From assembly GCA_020059785.1 (NCBI GenBank), contig JAGVBL010000394.1, forward strand, positions 1 through 10,004: 10,004 bases of DNA. The letters are read 5' to 3'. Below are positions 7,349 to 10,004 of the stretch, piece after piece. Source of the stretch: Ignavibacteriales bacterium (lineage in GTDB: Bacteria; Bacteroidota; Ignavibacteria; Ignavibacteriales; Melioribacteraceae). The notes beneath the pieces were generated by a model. It saw only the letters and a program-made list of their open reading frames with translations. It was not told where the DNA came from and did not search any database. The position numbers and the translations under genes were made by a program. How positions within the stretch are numbered: the first letter of the stretch is position 1; each line of letters begins with the position of its first letter.

Positions 7349-7702
7349 ATGAAATACCTTATCATCATCAATGATGCGCCTTACGGCACTGAAAAAGCAT
7401 ACAACGCGCTTCGTCTTGCAATGCAAATCCAAAAGGATTTTCCGGAAAACGAAGTAAGAATTTTCTTAATGGCAGATGCTGCTACCTGTGCTTTACCAAA
7501 TCAGAATACACCTAACGGTTATTACAATATCGAACGAATGCTTAAATCAGTTTTGTTAAAAGGTGGACAAGTTAAAATTTGCGGCACCTGTGCAGACGCA
7601 CGCGGAATTAAAAATCTTCCACTGATTGAAGGCGCACAAATCAGCACAATGGCAGAATTAACCGCTTGGACAATCGAGTCGGATAAAGTAATAACTTTCT
7701 AA
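7349..7702 (+). CDS. DsrE/DsrF-like family protein
   Basis: This is a 117-residue protein of the DsrE/TusD-like fold, whose members carry sulfur as a cysteine persulfide in the cytoplasm. The start YLIIINDAPYGTEKAYNALRLA (3-24) is the typical first strand and helix. The segment VKICGTCADARGI (75-87) holds Cys78 and Cys81, the likely sulfur-carrying residues, and Cys47 is a further cysteine. The C-terminal ELTAWTIESDKVITF is a normal family ending, so the gene looks complete. AGGAG at 7340-7344 gives it the best ribosome site in the window. As last gene of the operon it could accept sulfur released by the SQR-like enzyme or pass it to the rhodanese domain. No terminator lies directly after it; a TIR-gene remnant begins at the next base. 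Confidence 0.9.
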   Translation: MKYLIIINDAPYGTEKAYNALRLAMQIQKDFPENEVRIFLMADAATCALPNQNTPNGYYNIERMLKSVLLKGGQVKICGTCADARGIKNLPLIEGAQISTMAELTAWTIESDKVITF

Positions 7703-8008
7703 AATTGTGATTTATTTATTTTACTTTGGAGTTCAGACTCTAAGCATTCTGAATGGGTGACTCAAGAAATTGCTTTCGCTAATGCAAATAATAAAACAAT
7801 TATTCCTGTTGTTTTAGAACCAAATTTAGATTTACCCGTTTTTATTAAAAACCTTAAATATTTTGAAGCATATACTAACACCCAACAAGCGTCTGATTAT
7901 TTGCGTAGATATGTTTTACAAGCTGCTGATAAGAAAAGTAAAATAGATGCTTTAGTTGCTCTTGATCTCGGTGCAGCACTTTTATATTTATTAGGTTCTG
8001 GGAAATAA
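7703..8008 (+). pseudogene. TIR-domain gene remnant (C-terminal half only)
   Basis: The frame read from 7703 gives about 101 residues that begin inside a TIR domain: CDLFILLWSSDSKHSEWVTQ, then EIAFANANNKTIIPVVLEPN, then a LPVFIKNLKYFEAY segment. The SxxSxWVxxEI helix contains the glutamate that is catalytic in NAD-degrading TIR domains (Glu22 of the fragment, bases 7766-7768). The N-terminal TIR half (usual VFISY strand and following helix) is missing: upstream is the intact DsrE-like gene, whose stop is the codon just before. The GTG at 7757 would be the only start, lacks a ribosome site and would discard part of the fold. The end is hydrophobic and Gly/Ala-rich (ALDLGAALLYLLGSG), possibly a membrane or oligomerisation segment. 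It was probably a defence or signalling TIR protein, now inactive. An assembly join here is the main alternative. Confidence 0.75.
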
Positions 8009-8042
8009 AATGCACATACATTTTTTTATTTTACAATGATTT

Positions 8043-8076
8043 TGTCCAGTTTATTAACTAAAAAACTGGACATTTT
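8043..8076 (+). terminator. Strong hairpin between TIR remnant and AbiE pair (terminator or operator)
   Basis: TGTCCAGTTT (8043-8052) and AAACTGGACA (8063-8072) form a perfect 10-bp stem with a 10-base loop. It is followed by TTTT (8073-8076) and a further T-rich stretch. It lies 34 bases after the TIR-remnant stop and 49 bases before the antitoxin ATG. The T tail favours a terminator for transcripts coming from the sulfur operon. Because AbiEi-type antitoxins are known to repress their own promoters through inverted repeats, an operator role is also possible. Confidence 0.55.
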
Positions 8077-8083
8077 CTTATAC

Positions 8084-8112
8084 TTGTACGTCCTTTGGCG
8101 GATTTTTAGTAT
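8084..8112 (+). promoter_or_regulatory. Possible promoter of the AbiE-like pair
   Basis: TTGTAC (8084-8089) and TAGTAT (8107-8112) are spaced by 17 bases and resemble sigma-70 -35 and -10 elements. The -10 lies about 10 bases before the antitoxin ATG, implying a nearly leaderless mRNA, which agrees with the absence of a ribosome site. In AT-rich DNA such matches are common, and promoters in this phylum often differ from this pattern, so the call is weak. Confidence 0.25.
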
Positions 8113-8121
8113 ATTTAACCT

Positions 8122-8889
8122 ATGAAAATAACAGAATATATAACGAATTCCATAGATCGGCTGCCTAAAGGATATGTTTTCACCTATGCCGATTTTATTA
8201 ACAAGGTGAATGACATTGGAGCGAAGCGTCCGCCGGAGGCGGACCGATCTGTCGGGAGAGAGGCAGTTATAAAAGCCCTTAACCGCTTGGCAGCTTCGGG
8301 AAAAATAGCTAAGCTTTCAAAAGGAAAATTCTATAAACCCGAGGATTCCGCCTTTGGCAAATTACAGCCAAATCGTTACCAGCTCGTAAAAGACTTGTTA
8401 GAGGAAGATGGAAAAATTATTGGTTATCTAACTGGGTACAGTATTTATAATCAAATGGGTTTAACTACACAAGTAAGCAGCATAATTCAAATCGGTAGAA
8501 ATACGGTACGTCCGGGATTTAAAAGAGGGGAATATAAAATTTCGTTTGTTCTGCAAAAAAACATTATAACAAAAGATAACATTCCTTTGCTGCAAATCCT
8601 GGATCCAATCCGTTACATAAAAAAAATCCCCGATACTTCAATAAGCTCTGCCTGTAAAAGGTTAATAGAAATTATTAAGGATTTATCCAAAGAGAATAAA
8701 ACCACTTTAGTTCGTCTTGCATTAAAATATCCGCCTGCAGCTAGATCATTGCTTGGTGCTTTTTTAGATGAAATGGGGAAGAGTTCTTTGACAGAACCTC
8801 TATTGAAATCCTTGAATCCCATTACAACATATAAATTACCTGGTGCAGAAAAAGTTCTTTCATCAGTTGATAAATGGAACATTAAATGA
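8122..8889 (+). CDS. DUF6088 / AbiEi-like antitoxin of a type IV toxin-antitoxin system
   Basis: This 255-residue protein resembles AbiEi-type antitoxins (DUF6088). An N-terminal winged-helix region (about 1-72) reads RLPKGYVFTYADF, then EAVIKALNRLAASGKIAKLS, then KGKFYKP; the C-terminal domain begins GYLTGYSIYNQMGLTTQV (101-118), the family's most recognisable segment. AbiEi proteins repress their own operon and neutralise AbiEii without direct binding. The start ATG has no ribosome site, but MKITEYITNSIDRLPKG is a normal family N-terminus. Its stop overlaps the toxin start (ATGA at 8886-8889), implying translational coupling. Unusually, residues about 32-45 (IGAKRPPEADRSVG) look inserted between the DF helix and the EAVIKAL helix and are encoded by a GC-rich palindrome, so DNA binding might be altered although the frame is kept. 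Confidence 0.85.
   Translation: MKITEYITNSIDRLPKGYVFTYADFINKVNDIGAKRPPEADRSVGREAVIKALNRLAASGKIAKLSKGKFYKPEDSAFGKLQPNRYQLVKDLLEEDGKIIGYLTGYSIYNQMGLTTQVSSIIQIGRNTVRPGFKRGEYKISFVLQKNIITKDNIPLLQILDPIRYIKKIPDTSISSACKRLIEIIKDLSKENKTTLVRLALKYPPAARSLLGAFLDEMGKSSLTEPLLKSLNPITTYKLPGAEKVLSSVDKWNIK
8215..8256 (+). repeat. In-frame GC-rich palindromic insertion inside the antitoxin gene
   Basis: Within the antitoxin gene a block of about 42 bases is roughly 69% G+C by hand count, against AT-rich flanks. Its core is a perfect palindrome GTCCGCC-GGA-GGCGGAC (8228-8244), followed by a smaller dyad CCGA-TCTG-TCGG (8244-8255). It encodes about 14 residues that do not fit the family's short DF-to-EAV spacing. 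This resembles dispersed palindromic repeat elements that insert in frame, as described for Rickettsia palindromic elements. The exact ends are estimated from the protein, not from a target duplication. Confidence 0.55.
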
Positions 8890-9833
8890 CATTACACACT
8901 GCTGATACAAAAACTTTCAGTGATTCAATCAGAGCAGCTTCAGAACATTTGAAAATAAATCAAGTGTTTGTAGAAAAGGATTACTGGATAACTCTTGTCT
9001 TAAATAGATTATCCAAAACTAAATTTGCAAGTGAAACAGTATTCAAAGGTGGTACATCACTTTCAAAAGGTTTTGGCTTAATAAATCGCTTCTCGGAAGA
9101 TGTGGACATTGCAATAATAAATGCTGCTGATAAATCTGGTAACGTAGTTAAAAACATTATTCGGTCAGTTGAGAAAGAAATAACCGCAGAACTTAGCGAA
9201 GTGAATCTTCAAGGAGTAACTAGCAAAGGTTCAAGATTTCGCAAGTCAGTTTTTGAATATCCAGCCATAGACACAAAGTATAAAAACAATCGCTTAATTG
9301 TTGAGATAAATTCATTCGCAAATCCATTCCCTTATCAACAATGCACAATTAAAAGTTTTATCTATGATTTTCTAAATGAGACGAATAATTCCAAATACAT
9401 AGAAGATTACGCACTACAGCCTTTTACAATCAATGTTTTAAAGAAAGAACAAACCTTACTTGAGAAATTAGTTTCATTGATAAGATTCTCATTTGATAAG
9501 GATTCTGTTCAGAGTATTTCAACCAAAATCAGACACTTTTATGATTTGTATTACTTGATGAACGATTCTGAGTGTATCGAATTTACCGAGTTAAAAGATT
9601 TCAAAAACAGATTTCACGAAATATTAGAACACGATAAAGAATTATTTGATGATCCTGAAAACTGGCAATTAAAACAACTTAGCGAATCACCACTCATTAC
9701 TGATTTTGCAAACATTTGGCAGAAGTTAAAAGAGACATATAAAACAGAACTTTCAGCCCTTGCATTCAGTGAAATACCTGTTGAAAAAGAAGTATCAAAA
9801 AGCTTTGAAGAATTAATTAAATTTATTCAATAA
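8886..9833 (+). CDS. AbiEii/AbiGii-family nucleotidyltransferase toxin
   Basis: This 315-residue protein has the layout of AbiEii toxins, which are DNA-polymerase-beta-like nucleotidyltransferases acting in abortive infection. FVEKDYWITLVLNRL (28-42) precedes motif I, FKGGTSLSKGFGLI (53-66). Motif II, SEDVDI (70-75), supplies the metal-binding Asp72 and Asp74, and VEINSF (139-144) carries a further acidic residue. LLEKLVSLIRF (191-201) and KIRHFYDLYYL (214-224) match the conserved Lys and Asp motifs III and IV. All expected catalytic motifs are present, so the toxin looks intact. AbiEii was reported to bind GTP; related nucleotidyltransferase toxins modify tRNA, and the target here is unknown. 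Its ATG overlaps the antitoxin stop by four bases. No clear terminator follows; repeats fill the downstream DNA. Confidence 0.92.
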   Translation: MTLHTADTKTFSDSIRAASEHLKINQVFVEKDYWITLVLNRLSKTKFASETVFKGGTSLSKGFGLINRFSEDVDIAIINAADKSGNVVKNIIRSVEKEITAELSEVNLQGVTSKGSRFRKSVFEYPAIDTKYKNNRLIVEINSFANPFPYQQCTIKSFIYDFLNETNNSKYIEDYALQPFTINVLKKEQTLLEKLVSLIRFSFDKDSVQSISTKIRHFYDLYYLMNDSECIEFTELKDFKNRFHEILEHDKELFDDPENWQLKQLSESPLITDFANIWQKLKETYKTELSALAFSEIPVEKEVSKSFEELIKFIQ

Positions 9834-9937
9834 CATTTTATCTATAAAGAGACATCTGAAAAATTCTGTTAGTCAAACATATATTAAAGTATTGCTGTTT
9901 TTTAAAAAAATAATTCCGATATACATGATAAAATGTT
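9832..9937. repeat. 11-bp perfect inverted repeat spanning the toxin stop and downstream DNA
   Basis: AACATTTTATC (9832-9842) and GATAAAATGTT (9927-9937) are perfect reverse complements separated by 84 bases. The left arm begins in the stop codon of the AbiEii gene. The arms are AT-rich, so chance occurrence is possible, but the repeat encloses part of a second inverted-repeat set. Confidence 0.4.
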
Positions 9938-9996
9938 CTTTGAAATAGTGTTGTCTGCTTTATTGAGTCGTTGGTTGACTAATGTGAGCAGAATTT
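9861..9996. repeat. Interrupted inverted repeat with an internal hairpin at the window edge
   Basis: AAATTCTG (9861-9868) plus TTAGTCAA (9869-9876) are matched in inverted order by TTGACTAA (9975-9982) and CAGAATTT (9989-9996), the right arm having 6 extra bases between its two blocks. The right arm can instead fold locally: TCTGCT (9954-9959) with AGCAGA (9987-9992), and ATT-G-AGTC (9962-9969) with GACTAAT (9977-9983). This could be a structured RNA, the end of a mobile or repeat element, or a leader for the next gene. No protein-coding gene is seen in 9834-10004. Confidence 0.4.
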
Positions 9997-10004
9997 AAGT
10001 AGTC

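Noticed and set aside
7349..8008. A DsrE-TIR fusion made by reading through the TAA at 7700-7702
   Set aside because: The frames agree, but the DsrE-like protein ends at its usual C-terminus, the TIR half-domain is incomplete and no readthrough signal is seen. Chance frame agreement is one in three.
9860..10004. CRISPR array or integron attC site at the right edge
   Set aside because: No spaced direct repeats are present, and the GTTGACT and GTCAAAC motifs do not fit the attC core patterns GTTRRRY and RYYYAAC.

Overview
The window is AT-rich, densely coded on the + strand and has short gaps between co-directional genes. Protein style (heavy-metal RND efflux with a DUF3147 partner, an ArsR-rhodanese fusion, SQR-like and DsrE-like proteins, a DUF6088/AbiE pair) and mixed use of Shine-Dalgarno-like and SD-less starts suggest a Bacteroidota/Chlorobi-group bacterium, possibly Ignavibacteria. 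That placement is inference from style, not from a marker gene.

Region 1 (1-4516) is the 3' part of a metal-efflux operon: a 5'-truncated periplasmic adaptor, a complete 1031-residue CzcA/CusA-type RND pump, and a small four-helix DUF3147 membrane protein starting 2 bases after the pump's stop codon. A 10-bp hairpin with a T-rich tail (4584-4620) probably ends it.

Region 2 (4517-4832) is non-coding. It holds the terminator, a second small hairpin followed by Ts, and a perfect TTCAATT/AATTGAA inverted repeat just before the next start, which looks like the operator of the ArsR-type regulator it precedes.

Region 3 (4833-7702) is a compact four-gene sulfur operon: ArsR-rhodanese regulator, SQR-like flavoprotein, class I methyltransferase and DsrE-like protein. 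It reads as a sulfide or reactive-sulfur response module: a regulator with its own persulfide-type domain controls an enzyme that oxidises sulfide and a protein that may carry the sulfur. The methyltransferase's substrate is unknown.

Region 4 (7703-9833) is defence-related accessory DNA. Directly after the DsrE stop lies the C-terminal half of a TIR domain with no N-terminal half or start, so it is a remnant. After a strong hairpin comes an AbiE-like type IV toxin-antitoxin pair (DUF6088/AbiEi antitoxin and AbiEii nucleotidyltransferase) with overlapping ATGA stop/start. The antitoxin gene carries an in-frame GC-rich palindromic insertion of about 42 bases inside its DNA-binding domain.

Region 5 (9834-10004) has no gene but contains several nested inverted repeats up to the window edge, possibly an RNA structure or the edge of a mobile or repeat element.
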